A DNA stretch of 64,000 bases from Amphritea atlantica (GCF_018860855.1 NZ_JAHKQE010000044.1:62001-126000); one strand, 5' to 3'. Positions 30,066-39,074 are shown, numbered from the stretch's first letter. Numbers and translations: made by a program. The notes: generated by a model not told the origin, from the sequence alone.

Positions 30066-31255
30066 CAGCTCCCTAACACACTCTTACGTACCCGTGGATC
30101 AATCGCGGCCAAGACAACATCGGTGATAAAGTTCATGCTGATCACCACCAATGCCACTAGAAACAGTATTCCCGCCGCCAATTCCTGATCATTCGTCATC
30201 GATAACGCTTCGATCAGTAGCGCGGCAGAGTCGGTGAGGCCGATCACCACCGCCACAATGGGTAGATCATTAAACACTCGCTGAAAATCAAAACCGATGG
30301 AGTTAAATAGCGGACTGATCGAATGGCGCACCGGATAACCGGCCCAGAGCGCCACCCCATCAACGCCTCGAGCACGGGCGGCATCGACATACAGCTTACT
30401 GGACTCATCCACGACCAATGCCCTTACCGTTTGCAACTGTAGAGCCGTTGCGGACCAACCAATAACAAAGATCGGTAACCAGATATGCCCCAAAAAGTCA
30501 TACAGTTTTTCCATCTCAAACCCGTTAGGCCCAAACCAAGGAACACTGGCCCATTGGTCTGAAAACAACCCGGTGGGCATAGGTTCACCGGCAAACACGT
30601 ACAACAGAATAATGGTCAACGCCAACAGAAAGTTGGGAAGTGCTAATCCTAAATAACTGATAATCCGTAGTAGTAGATCAAGCACTTTTTGCCCACTGAG
30701 CATCACCGTACCAATCCACTGTTCCACTTTGCTATGTTGCGGATTTTTATCTTTCCAAGGTTTATTGATGGTAAAAGCGGACAAAATACCAAATGGCACC
30801 GCGATCAGATAAGCAAACAGCAAACCGGCGATACAGAACATAAAGCTCATCCAGAAACGGTCGCCCAACGCCAAATTGACTGATTGGCGTTTAGCGCAAC
30901 TGAATCCTAGATCACCCCTAAGCGTCAGATTCATTACCCAGCGGCCCCAGCGTTCAGGTAATGATTTATCCAGCCCCATGCGCACTCGTTCCGCTTGAAT
31001 ATCCGCCTGGGTGATGGTTTCACCCTGAGTATTTTTATAGGCGATATACTTTTCGGCACAATCGCCCGGCAACACCTCCATCAGCGAAAAGACAATGCCA
31101 CTGACCAATAATAAAGTCGCCAGTGCCAGCCAATAACGGTTAAAAACATAGTGGAAATACTGGTTATCACGGCCACGCCACCAGAGCAGACCACCAATAC
31201 TGAGAAGAATCCACAGCAACCAGGTATTCGAGAAAAATTGAGTGATCACAAACAA
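30065..31255 (-). CDS. ABC importer permease, DppB/YejB type
   Basis: 396 residues. Two or more N-terminal helices (WLLWILLSIGGLLWW; YWLALATLLLVSGIVF) precede the BPD domain, whose EAA-like loop is KLYVDAARARGVDGVALWAGYPVRHSI. An NTQGE...VRMGLDKSLPERWGRWV periplasmic segment is typical of the DppB family. Forms the channel with the downstream permease. It is separated from the binding-protein gene by 199 bp containing two hairpins. Confidence 0.9.
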   Translation of the reverse strand: MFVITQFFSNTWLLWILLSIGGLLWWRGRDNQYFHYVFNRYWLALATLLLVSGIVFSLMEVLPGDCAEKYIAYKNTQGETITQADIQAERVRMGLDKSLPERWGRWVMNLTLRGDLGFSCAKRQSVNLALGDRFWMSFMFCIAGLLFAYLIAVPFGILSAFTINKPWKDKNPQHSKVEQWIGTVMLSGQKVLDLLLRIISYLGLALPNFLLALTIILLYVFAGEPMPTGLFSDQWASVPWFGPNGFEMEKLYDFLGHIWLPIFVIGWSATALQLQTVRALVVDESSKLYVDAARARGVDGVALWAGYPVRHSISPLFNSIGFDFQRVFNDLPIVAVVIGLTDSAALLIEALSMTNDQELAAGILFLVALVVISMNFITDVVLAAIDPRVRKSVLGS

Positions 31256-31351
31256 GCCCGCCCCAAAACTTACGCTAAAAATAATTAATCAGAACTGGTT
31301 AGCCGCGCCACAACCTCTGCTAGCCAGTGCTTACGAAAAATGTTTTGCCTA

Positions 31352-31393
31352 TTGATTAACCCAATATCCAGCACTGGAGATTGGGTTAATCAA
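31352..31393. repeat. Long hairpin between binding-protein and permease genes
   Basis: Two 20-bp arms (31352-31371 and 31374-31393) differ at a single position and are separated by 2 bp. Such elements after binding-protein genes usually protect the upstream mRNA from 3' decay. An operator is less likely inside an operon. Confidence 0.8.
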
Positions 31394-31404
31394 CGGCGAT
31401 AAAC

Positions 31405-31440
31405 GACTAAAAAAGAGAGAGACATCGCCCCTCTCTTTTC
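31405..31440 (-). terminator. Partial terminator after the binding-protein gene
   Basis: Read on the minus strand, aaaagagag / ctctctttt form a 9-bp stem with an 11-nt loop followed by TTTTTT-type sequence. It lies 15 bp after the binding-protein stop and would reduce transcription into the permease genes. Confidence 0.75.
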
Positions 31441-31454
31441 GTTATCTGTGTTAA

Positions 31455-33497
31455 TTATTTAGTGAGGTACCACTGCGATGGCAGGTAAGGGTACATCCGG
31501 TAAAATTCATACGAAGAGGTTTTAGGCACTTCAAAATTTTCCAGTGACTTACTGCGATAGACAGGGGAAACCGCTTTCACCGTACCGATGATAAACAGGT
31601 CATCAACCACCTTTTCAGCGATTTGTAGGCCCACTTTATTCGACGCGGCGGTGCCGGCTTTCAGCGTGACAAACTTATCGGTCAGCTTTTTCATCTCGGC
31701 AACGGTGGCCGGTGGCGCAACACCCTCAGCACCATTGGTCTCAAGATATTGTCCCCACAGCATCCCAGTACGCAGATCAAAGAAGCTGCCGTACGGTGGC
31801 ACCAAGGTTTCAGTATTACTGGCGATATTGGCCAATGGACGGCCCATTACCCAACTCAGTACACTCAGATCGTTAGCGGTCTGGGAGTTACGATATTCAT
31901 CGGAAGTGACCTCTTTGATGGTGGTTTTAACCCCGACATCGCTCCAGCTCTTAGCAACAATCTCGACCACTTCAGACGGTGTTCCTTGGGTCGCGTATTG
32001 AATAGTCAGCTCAAATTTCTTACCGGAGGGCAGATCACGTAGACCATCACCGTTCTTATCCACAACACCGGCTTTATCCAGTAACTCAACGGCCAGTTTC
32101 TGGTCAAACTGAATCCAGCTATTTTTCAGCTTCTCGGTGATAAACGGCGTAGTATCCGCATCAAAGGCGGTGTACTGAGTTGGCGTACCCAAACCAAAGT
32201 AAGCGATCTCGTTGATCTTGTTACGATCCATCGCAACGGACATCGCCCGACGGAAGTTCACATCATTAAAGACAGCCCGTTTTTCGACATCTTTATCCGT
32301 CAGGTTGAAGGCAAAGGTGGTTTGAGCGATCGTTGGACGCAGCGCTATCTCGTAATTACCCTGCTCTTTATTTTCCAACAGTACCGGTGCTTGAGGCAGG
32401 TTAACCGCTTGAGCCTTGTAATCAACTTCGCCAGAGATCAGCTTAGCGGTTTGAATATCCTCATCACCGATATACACCTCATTGATCTCATTGATATAAG
32501 GTAACTGATTGCCCGCAGTATCCACTTGGAAGAAATAAGGGTTAGCCACCAGATGACGTTTTTCCAGAGACTCTTCAACCACTAAATGTGATTCGAGGGT
32601 TGGCATAATCGCAGTGTAACCGGCTTTAACCAATCGCTCGCTGGCCGCTTTATCTTTCAGCAACGGTGTTGGAATATCTTTCCAGTCAGATTGACCATAG
32701 TAGAAATTAACCAGCGCATAACCGTCATCAAAGCCCAGTGACTTAGCTAGCTTATCGGCATCTTTATTAAAGGCTGGGTGAAACGTTTCTAACAGGTGCT
32801 TAGGTAGAAATGGCTGAGCATAATCCTGAGCAAAGTTATCTAGAAAGCCTGGGGCTGGCTCATTCATGGTGAACTGAACCGTGGTGTCATCCAGCACTTC
32901 TACTTTAATCGGCTTGCCGCCAGACAGGAAACGGTCCTTAGGCTTTTCGATAACATGGCTATCCATTAGGATATTGTTATACCAGAAGGCGATATCAGCG
33001 GCGGTAAACGGCGCACCATCAGACCACTTATGACCTTGACGCAGGTTCACTTTCAACACGGTATAATCCGCATTCCACTCCCAAGATTTAGCGACGTTAG
33101 GTACCACTGTCGCCAGATCGTCGCTGAAACGAACTAAATTGACATGGCGTATAGACAAGAAATCCGAGGTACCGGACTCCGTTGCTTTAGAGATGCCATC
33201 CAACACACCACCGTACTGACCAATACTCTGATAAGGCGCAATCACCAATGGCTCTTGCGGCAAACGCTGTGCCAGAGGTAGCAATTTAGGATTGCCAGCA
33301 ATACGGCTATTCAGCTGACCGATCGACGGATTTTCATTGAAGCTCAGAGTACAACCCTGCTTCGATTCAAATTCAGTTTTTTCAAACAGGTGTGGATAAA
33401 CACCACCTGCTTCAGGTCCGGTAACGGGCAGGCATGATGCCGCCATTACATTACCCGCCATCAATGCCGCAGCACCGGCGATGAAAAGTTTAGACAT
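31455..33497 (-). CDS. Large periplasmic solute-binding protein (SBP_bac_5 family)
   Basis: 680 residues, about 100 more than OppA/DppA and longer than YejA. A signal peptide (MSKLFIAGAAALMAGNVMA) is followed by a mature part starting ASCLPVTGPEAGGVYP. The family core is visible: VVPNVAKSWEWNADYTVLKVNLRQGHKWSDGAPFTAADIAFWY near 130-170 and the FRRAMSVAMDRNKI helix near 425. These proteins bind peptides, opines, nickel or modified peptides. The two phosphoester-cleaving enzymes upstream suggest a phosphorylated ligand, which is inference. Overlaps the HAD gene by 8 bp. Confidence 0.9.
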   Translation of the reverse strand: MSKLFIAGAAALMAGNVMAASCLPVTGPEAGGVYPHLFEKTEFESKQGCTLSFNENPSIGQLNSRIAGNPKLLPLAQRLPQEPLVIAPYQSIGQYGGVLDGISKATESGTSDFLSIRHVNLVRFSDDLATVVPNVAKSWEWNADYTVLKVNLRQGHKWSDGAPFTAADIAFWYNNILMDSHVIEKPKDRFLSGGKPIKVEVLDDTTVQFTMNEPAPGFLDNFAQDYAQPFLPKHLLETFHPAFNKDADKLAKSLGFDDGYALVNFYYGQSDWKDIPTPLLKDKAASERLVKAGYTAIMPTLESHLVVEESLEKRHLVANPYFFQVDTAGNQLPYINEINEVYIGDEDIQTAKLISGEVDYKAQAVNLPQAPVLLENKEQGNYEIALRPTIAQTTFAFNLTDKDVEKRAVFNDVNFRRAMSVAMDRNKINEIAYFGLGTPTQYTAFDADTTPFITEKLKNSWIQFDQKLAVELLDKAGVVDKNGDGLRDLPSGKKFELTIQYATQGTPSEVVEIVAKSWSDVGVKTTIKEVTSDEYRNSQTANDLSVLSWVMGRPLANIASNTETLVPPYGSFFDLRTGMLWGQYLETNGAEGVAPPATVAEMKKLTDKFVTLKAGTAASNKVGLQIAEKVVDDLFIIGTVKAVSPVYRSKSLENFEVPKTSSYEFYRMYPYLPSQWYLTK

Positions 33498-34203
33498 GGT
33501 TTAGCTCCTGTCGTGTTAAAGGTTGGTCTTGGGTTGGGGTGTTGTTCGTCGGCACACGCCATTGCAGTACCGGCCAGCGTCGCTCGATGGCAATTGCCAT
33601 TAACCGAGAGTCGGGGTTAGCCGCCACTGGGTATTCAACCTGCTCTAACAGCGGCAGATCATTAATTGAATCACTGTAGAAAAAAGCCCCGTCTAGGCTT
33701 TCTTGCTGTTCGGTCAGCCAATGCTTTAACCGGCTCACCTTGCCTTCACGGAAGGTCGGTATGCCGTGGATATCGCCGTTATAAAACTGCCCTTCCGTGG
33801 CCAGCTGAATGGCAAGTAGGTCATCCACTCCCAGCGCCTCGGCAACCGCCTTAACAATAAATTCAGAGGTGGCAGAAATAATCAGCGGGCGCACTCCTTG
33901 CTGCTGATAGTTCGCCAATATTTGCTGCGCCTGTGGATAAATACGCGGGCTGATATAACGCTGCACAAAACGGGGCATTAGCGCATCAATCTCGGTGATC
34001 GATAGATGCATCACCGGCCCCGTCAGAAAGCGGATATATTCAGACAGCACCAGTGTTTGGGCGTGATAACGCGTCATCATCTGCGCGTCTTGTTGCAAAA
34101 AGTCTGGCGCAGCAATCCCTTCATCCACTAGGAACTGGCAAAACAGGGTGCAGCTATCACCGGCAATTAGGGTTTCATCCAAATCAAAAATAGCCAGACT
34201 CAT
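33490..34203 (-). CDS. HAD-IB family phosphatase
   Basis: 237 residues with all HAD motifs: FDLDETL (residues 5-11, nucleophile and acid Asp), ISATSEF (near 109), the Lys in KVSRLKHW and FYSDSINDLPLLE (near 175). The cap is the small helical SerB-like (type IB) one. Family members dephosphorylate phosphoserine, phosphocholine, phosphoethanolamine and similar. No signal peptide, so it acts in the cytoplasm, after import. Overlaps the phosphodiesterase-like gene by 4 bp and the binding-protein gene by 8 bp. Confidence 0.88.
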   Translation of the reverse strand: MSLAIFDLDETLIAGDSCTLFCQFLVDEGIAAPDFLQQDAQMMTRYHAQTLVLSEYIRFLTGPVMHLSITEIDALMPRFVQRYISPRIYPQAQQILANYQQQGVRPLIISATSEFIVKAVAEALGVDDLLAIQLATEGQFYNGDIHGIPTFREGKVSRLKHWLTEQQESLDGAFFYSDSINDLPLLEQVEYPVAANPDSRLMAIAIERRWPVLQWRVPTNNTPTQDQPLTRQELNHV

Positions 34204-35054
34204 GCGCCCGCGCTCCCGTTATCCAGATGCTCTATCTGCGTCCCGCCACTTAATAACGAGGTAGCCACCGGTTTTGCGTGATCCTTCAATCCCAACAGCT
34301 GGCAAACGGTACCGCAGAGTTCTAGTTGCGTCGGTTGCGCCGTGGGATCATGTGAAAAGCCCTCGCCGATTACAAACAGGGGGACATCTCGCTCTTCGGC
34401 CAATGTGCCGCCATGGCTTTTATCCACATTCATACCGTGATCGGCGGTTACCAAAACCTGATAACCTTGCTTTATCCACTGTTGCAGATGGGTCGACAGA
34501 TGAGTGTCAGAATGGCGCGTCGTATTTCGGTAATGGGCACTATCGAGGCCTGCGCGATGGCCAGCATCATCGATATTCATCGGGTGAACCAACAAAAAGT
34601 CAGGATCATGCTGCACACGCAACCATTCAGCATCGAGGTAGAGATGGCTATCGGGGTAGTTATCTTGATGATAAAAGATGCCGTGCTGAATCAGCTGTTC
34701 TGGATCGTGGGTAAAACGATCCCGTACCGCGTCATAAGGGCTACGGTTATAGAGCTCACTAAACCAATGGTAGGCAGCCGCCGCGGTGGTTAAACCTGCT
34801 TGACGGGCCAAGCTGAAAACACTCTGCTGATTGGAATTACGGATAATATGATTATGAACAATGCCACTGTCGACTGGCGCAACCCCGGTTAGAATCGCCT
34901 CATACAGTGGTCGCGACATCGACGGCAACTCACATTGCACTTTATAAAGCGTTGCGCGCCCTTGCTCAGCCAGCCCTTGTAAAAAACCCATACACTGCTG
35001 TGCGGTCTCATAAGCCAGACCATCGAGCACCACCAGTATCACTTTATTTGACAT
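34200..35054 (-). CDS. Alkaline phosphatase superfamily enzyme (nucleotide pyrophosphatase/phosphodiesterase-like)
   Basis: 284 residues, cytoplasmic (no signal peptide). Metal-site motifs of the superfamily are present: VVLDGL at the N-terminus, a nucleophile segment PSMSRPLYEAILTG (Ser where most phosphodiesterases have Thr), NIDDAGHRAG (near 160) and TADHGMN (near 205). Relatives split phosphodiesters, phosphonoacetate or phosphoglycerate esters. First gene of the seven-gene operon. With the HAD phosphatase downstream it could release an alcohol and phosphate in two steps from the imported compound. Exact substrate unknown. Confidence 0.82.
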   Translation of the reverse strand: MSNKVILVVLDGLAYETAQQCMGFLQGLAEQGRATLYKVQCELPSMSRPLYEAILTGVAPVDSGIVHNHIIRNSNQQSVFSLARQAGLTTAAAAYHWFSELYNRSPYDAVRDRFTHDPEQLIQHGIFYHQDNYPDSHLYLDAEWLRVQHDPDFLLVHPMNIDDAGHRAGLDSAHYRNTTRHSDTHLSTHLQQWIKQGYQVLVTADHGMNVDKSHGGTLAEERDVPLFVIGEGFSHDPTAQPTQLELCGTVCQLLGLKDHAKPVATSLLSGGTQIEHLDNGSAGA

Positions 35055-35430
35055 ACCATCCTGCCAGCTAATAATTTCGAATCATGGCTGAACAGATTAC
35101 GTCCTCAATATGACTACCAGAGGACAGATAAAAGATATTTTTATTACAACTCGATAGAAACAACTGTGAGACAAAGTTTTAGTTATGGCTTTTCATAGAA
35201 ATCAGAGCGGTGCAGGTCTGGTTTGAGCAGCCAGACTTGCTTCGGGATAGCCGATATTAACAACTGCAATATATTTAACTGAAAACGGCGAGCCTTTTTC
35301 AGATACTCTTTTCGGCAAAAGCTTAACGAACAAACACGAATAAACACGAATAAACACGAATAAACAGACATTAACGAACAGGGCTTAACATTGGATGGTT
35401 CAGCCATCATTCGTCCAACGTCCATGCACT
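35055..35430. other. Intergenic region with a 10-bp tandem repeat
   Basis: About 375 bp upstream of the uptake operon, whose promoter should lie near 35060-35180 on the minus strand. It contains three copies of a 10-bp repeat at 35331-35366. A minus-strand frame crossing the repeat has no family resemblance. Confidence 0.5.
35331..35366. repeat. 10-bp tandem repeat (taaacacgaa)
   Basis: Three units (the first starting with c) and a partial fourth in direct succession. No spacers, so not a CRISPR array. Confidence 0.85.
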
Positions 35431-35622
35431 ATGCTAAGTGCCTGTACATATAGTGATTTAGAAGTAGTACGCAGAAGTACAGTTAAGCAGCTCTGGGCTC
35501 TCTGGTTTAAAATTGCAGAAATCGAGATGCGACTAAAAGAGGATAATTATCTAATTGAGGTATAGGTCTTCGACGATGACGGAAGAAAGGGTCATCCATA
35601 TAAAGGAAAAATGATTAAATAA
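35431..35622 (+). pseudogene. Possible degenerate small gene with in-frame stop
   Basis: From the ATG at 35431 the frame gives 44 residues ending ...EMRLKEDNYLIEV, then TAG (35563-35565), then continues in frame as VFDDDGRKGHPYKGKMIK to a TAA at 35620-35622. The sequence after the stop looks protein-like (FDDDG, KGHPYKGK), suggesting a small gene broken by one nonsense change. No family recognised. It could also be chance. Confidence 0.25.
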
Positions 35623-35660
35623 AGCCTATAAACCTAGTTTAGTATGATCGAAATACAAAA

Positions 35661-35694
35661 AAGCCCCCATCACATCGGTGATGGGGGCTTTTTT
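35661..35694 (-). terminator. Strong terminator after the phasin gene
   Basis: A 13-bp perfect stem (aagcccccatcac / gtgatgggggctt) with loop atcg, flanked by A and T runs. It lies 14 bp past the phasin stop and could work in both directions. Confidence 0.92.
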
Positions 35695-35707
35695 AATGTA
35701 GCTGGAA

Positions 35708-36091
35708 TTATGCAGCTTCTTTCTTAGCAGGCGCTTTAGCAGGTGCTTTGGCAGCAGGAGTCGCTACAGATTTTTGAGCGGCAGTCAGGATAGCCTGAAC
35801 TTCATCAAAGTAAGCTTTAGAGCTTTCTGCAGCTACTTTAGCTTCAGCTTGCATCTCTTCGATCTGAGCTTTAGCTTCTTCAGATTTAGCGGTTACAAAA
35901 GCAGTGAAAGCTTCAGCATCTTTAATTGAAGAGAAGGCTTTAAAATCAGCTTGTGCTTGAGCAACTTGCTTTTCGATTGCAGCTTTCTGCAATTCAAAAG
36001 CTTTTGTGAAAGTTGCAGTGTTTAGTTCGATCAGCTTCTGGATAGGAGCGCCAAAAGCAGAAAAGTCAGCAGTAGGAAGGTTCTTAAACAT
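35708..36091 (-). CDS. phaP: Phasin (PHA granule-associated protein)
   Basis: 127 residues, nearly all amphipathic helix, with the phasin_2 pattern FSAFGAPIQKLIELNTATFTKAFELQKAAIEKQ and a low-complexity KAPAKAPAKKEAA tail. Phasins coat polyhydroxyalkanoate granules and control their size. Single-gene transcript: own promoter at 36128-36156 and own terminator. No PHA synthase gene lies in the window. Confidence 0.92.
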   Translation of the reverse strand: MFKNLPTADFSAFGAPIQKLIELNTATFTKAFELQKAAIEKQVAQAQADFKAFSSIKDAEAFTAFVTAKSEEAKAQIEEMQAEAKVAAESSKAYFDEVQAILTAAQKSVATPAAKAPAKAPAKKEAA

Positions 36092-36127
36092 GATGTATAC
36101 CCATCTATAAATGTGGTTGATGAAGTG

Positions 36128-36156
36128 ATATTACATTCCGCTATGCTGCAGTGCAA
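36128..36156 (-). promoter_or_regulatory. Sigma-70 type promoter of the phasin gene
   Basis: On the minus strand TTGCAC, 17 nt, TAATAT, close to consensus and about 37 nt upstream of the phasin ATG. Confidence 0.6.
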
Positions 36157-36661
36157 CAATTATATTTTAGGTTTTACTAATATTTCGATTAAGCTACTAA
36201 TTTATAACACTATATATTTAAAAATAATTCTTGTGCGTATGCTAAATACGCCGATTTCAACAGTTTCTTAGCCAACAGCAATCTTGGCCTCTCTTCACGG
36301 TCGCGGTTACACCCATGCTGGGGACGAAACCGATCTAGAGCAAACGACTTATCTGATTCAAGCTTATCTGATTCAGACTAAAACCTATTTCTTTGCATAA
36401 CGCTTTCGCGAATTCAACGCCTATAACGCCCCTTGCCATGATTATTTTTCGCCACTAGGGATCAAACTATCTCAACAACGACGCTAAAAGTTCGCAACGA
36501 GGCAATGGTTAAATTTCGCATCTGTCAGACTTCGATTTTATGGGGTAGCACCCTAAGTGGTTAGCCAATAAAGATCATTGTTGAGGCTACTCAACTGGAC
36601 CTCATCAATTCAACGATAAGCCGGCAGTGAGCCGCCATTCAATCGGTATGGAGCCTGTGTA
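36157..36661. other. Intergenic region, no gene seen
   Basis: About 500 bp between the divergent phasin and MFS genes. No long frame, RNA gene, or repeat is evident. The MFS gene promoter should lie in its right part. Confidence 0.5.
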
Positions 36662-37879
36662 ATGCGAATGACAGCCACTTTCGGCATAAATCAGATTATC
36701 AGCCACGGTTTTGGGGTGTTTTTATTTGCCGCACTGGTGCCCTTGATGCAGGAATCAATCGCCATCAGCCATTGGTATCTAGCAACCATAGGCGCGCTGA
36801 CCCAGCTAGCCTATCTCGGTGGAGCGATGTTACTGGGACTCATTGGGCACCGTATTGATTCGGGCCGCTTAGTGCTGATAACCGGTGCTCTCACCAGTAC
36901 ATTACTGCTGATCATGGCCACCTTGGATGACCCTATGCTGGTGTTACTGGTATTAATCGCTCTGGCGGCCAGTGCCGCCATTAGCTGGGGAGCCATCGTT
37001 GAATTGATCACCCGCTATGCCCATCCCACATTTTGTTCCACCAGTTTATCCAGTGCCTCAAGCGGGACGGCGTGGGGTTATGGACTCAATGGCTTACTGA
37101 TTCTACTCATCGTGCCACTGTTCGGCTGGCGCAGTGGCTGGTTATTGGCGGGAATGCTTGGCTGTACATCCGTCATCTTGACGATATTTCTCTTACGCCA
37201 CCTTAAACAGCGCACCACCACATCATCAGGTGGTATTCAGGCGGCCCTGCCTGCGGGGCAACTGTTTCGTATTATTGCCAAAGAACGTGCGGCTTTTTTC
37301 GCTTGTTTAATCTGCTTTATGATTGGCTTTGCCACGATGCCATTCTCAACCTGGCTAAATACCTATCTGGCAGAATTAACCTTGCCTCCTGCGCTGGGAG
37401 GCTATACCTGGACGGTGTCGGGTATCACCGGCATGGTCGCAGGCTTCTTCTCGGGTAAACTGGCCGACAGTAAAGGCCATGGCATCGCATTATTAATTAT
37501 TTTTAGTGGCTTCTGCCTAGGGCAGCTCGCCTTTATCTACGATCCCGCCTCTTTTGCCGTATTCGCCGGTTTTGGTTATGGCCTAATGTATTTCCCCATG
37601 TGGGGCATTATTGCTGGCTGGGTAAATCAACATTACTCATCCACCGCCACCATGCAGATCAGTGGTATAGGTATGGTCACCTTTGGCCTCGGTGGCGCAC
37701 TGGGGAACCTGTTGGCAGGCTTTATCCAAAGCGCTAGCGGCAGCCTAGCAGGCGTCTATTGGATCATCAGCATTGATGCCGTCTTGTTGGTCGGGGTCGC
37801 TATCTATATTTGTCTGACAGAGCTGCCAGCCGTAAACCTAACGGCGCAAAACGATTTTCCCCAACGTCTTCCCGACTGA
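36662..37879 (+). CDS. MFS transporter
   Basis: 405 residues with 12 predicted helices and a hydrophilic loop after helix 6 (LLRHLKQRTTTSSGGIQAALPAG). The N-terminus GINQIISHGFGVFLFAALVPLMQ resembles the YbfB/OFA-like branch of MFS carriers. Substrate unknown. A ggag site lies 8 nt before the ATG at 36662. Stands alone, with no regulator or enzyme gene beside it. Confidence 0.85.
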   Translation: MRMTATFGINQIISHGFGVFLFAALVPLMQESIAISHWYLATIGALTQLAYLGGAMLLGLIGHRIDSGRLVLITGALTSTLLLIMATLDDPMLVLLVLIALAASAAISWGAIVELITRYAHPTFCSTSLSSASSGTAWGYGLNGLLILLIVPLFGWRSGWLLAGMLGCTSVILTIFLLRHLKQRTTTSSGGIQAALPAGQLFRIIAKERAAFFACLICFMIGFATMPFSTWLNTYLAELTLPPALGGYTWTVSGITGMVAGFFSGKLADSKGHGIALLIIFSGFCLGQLAFIYDPASFAVFAGFGYGLMYFPMWGIIAGWVNQHYSSTATMQISGIGMVTFGLGGALGNLLAGFIQSASGSLAGVYWIISIDAVLLVGVAIYICLTELPAVNLTAQNDFPQRLPD

Positions 37880-38319
37880 CGGATGTCGACCTCCCACATC
37901 ATAAACGCCTCCAGACGAATAGAGCGGGTAGACATATATAGACACATACGGGATCGCACAAAATATATGACGAGAAAGAGTAAAGTGTGAGCCCGCCATC
38001 GCTGAGCGCATACTGCTAGTAGGGTTTTAAATCGGCACTGGATACTGCTGATTTAACCTCCGCTGCTATTAAACGGAGCCATCGGCTTTTACTGGTAATA
38101 AGTGCCGTATTTGTACCGGATGATTCATCGATGAAGTAAATATAGCACCTGATACAATGCCCCTATATATTCTCTGTATGCAGACGATGCCTACGCAGTC
38201 TGTGCGCTTAGCGATGGGTTTATGCGGGTACATAGCTCCACTAAGAAAAGAGCTCCACCAAGAAAAGAGTTCCACTAAGAAAAGAACTCCACCAAGAAAA
38301 CAGTTGAACGGAAAAATCT
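37880..38319. other. Intergenic region with a minisatellite at its right end
   Basis: 440 bp with no convincing gene. An open frame over 38157-38345 exists only because the tandem repeat is open in that phase. The repeat at 38236-38303 is the main feature. Confidence 0.5.
38236..38303. repeat. 17-bp tandem repeat, four copies
   Basis: Units ctccactaagaaaagag and close variants at 38236, 38253, 38270 and 38287, with two or three changes between copies. Contiguous, without spacers. It ends 16 bp before the start codon of the small gene at 38320, so copy number could affect its 5' leader. Confidence 0.9.
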
Positions 38320-38490
38320 ATGACGAAGAAAATAGTGACCTTTGAATATGAGAAAGAAACTAAAAATAGTGTGCGTTATAAAGAAGTGCCAGACGAGGGC
38401 ACGGCACCTATCATTGGCTCTCTATATATTCAGAAATGGTTTGCTGGCAATAGTAAATCGATCGAGATAACCATTAATAAAAAGGATTAG
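38320..38490 (+). CDS. Conserved small protein of unknown function (56 residues)
   Basis: MTKKIVTFEYEKETKNSV then RYKEVPDEGTAPIIGSLYIQ and KWFAGNSKSIEITINKKD. I recall a widespread family of 50-60-residue bacterial proteins with the same pattern: FE.ETKNT.R(Y/F).E ... (I/V)G(T/S)LY(V/I)QK ... L.(V/I)T(I/L). The match supports a real gene. It looks like a small beta-rich cytoplasmic protein. A cgga site lies about 8 nt before the ATG. Function unknown. Confidence 0.75.
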   Translation: MTKKIVTFEYEKETKNSVRYKEVPDEGTAPIIGSLYIQKWFAGNSKSIEITINKKD

Positions 38491-39044
38491 GTGCCTTACG
38501 AGCACGACTATTGAGTCAGTATGGAAAATTACCAGCGCGTGCAACGGTGTTCGTCAGGCGCGCTGTAAAGCCGTATCACCCAGAGCAACTCCAGTAAAAA
38601 CGAGCTTCATCATTGTGAACCAAAGCAGTTAATCGCACGTTATAACAAGCCGTTATCCCCTCGGTGGTGCCGGCTCGTAGCAAGAAAAAACAGAATCTTC
38701 GCACCCGCTAGCCGGTCAGACCAAGTAAGATAGCAACACTATCGTCCATTCGAGCTAGCTCCCTACTTGAGAAGCACTACCCGCGAAATACCACACACAA
38801 CAGAGTACCGTTCATTTTTTTGCAAAAAGAACCGCTTCAACAAAACGAAAATAACTTCACTAAAAAACCAATTAAAACACAACAAAAACAGACTAAAATC
38901 TACAAAAATCAACTTTAATCGCCGTTGAACTCTCTCTGCAATCCAGCCAAAATCGGCTATTTTTGCCTCACCTTTTTCATCACCATCACCGGCAAGCCTA
39001 GACAATAAATTCCACGATAAATTCAATTTTTTTCAAAAAACACC
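38491..39044. other. Intergenic region, no gene seen
   Basis: About 550 bp, increasingly AT-rich towards the iron operon. An 87-residue minus-strand frame (38763-39026) is low-complexity and rejected. Confidence 0.5.
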
Positions 39045-39074
39045 TTGAAAAACAGAAGCACATAAAACTACAAT
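39045..39074 (+). promoter_or_regulatory. Promoter of the iron-uptake operon
   Basis: TTGAAA at 39045-39050, 18 nt, TACAAT at 39069-39074. The -10 element overlaps the Fur box, the expected arrangement for repression by Fe-Fur. Confidence 0.65.

Noticed and set aside
35331-35366. Short repeats as a possible CRISPR array (also 2884-2913 and 38236-38303)
   Set aside because: Units are contiguous with no unique spacers and no cas genes are near.
35183-35425. 80-codon minus-strand frame before the uptake operon
   Set aside because: It crosses the 10-bp tandem repeat, has no ribosome-binding site I would trust and resembles no family.
38157-38345. 62-codon frame over the 17-bp repeat
   Set aside because: Open only because the repeat unit lacks stops in that phase; the real gene is the overlapping one at 38320.
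38763-39026. 87-codon minus-strand frame
   Set aside because: Low-complexity Phe/Leu-rich translation of AT-rich DNA, no homology pattern.
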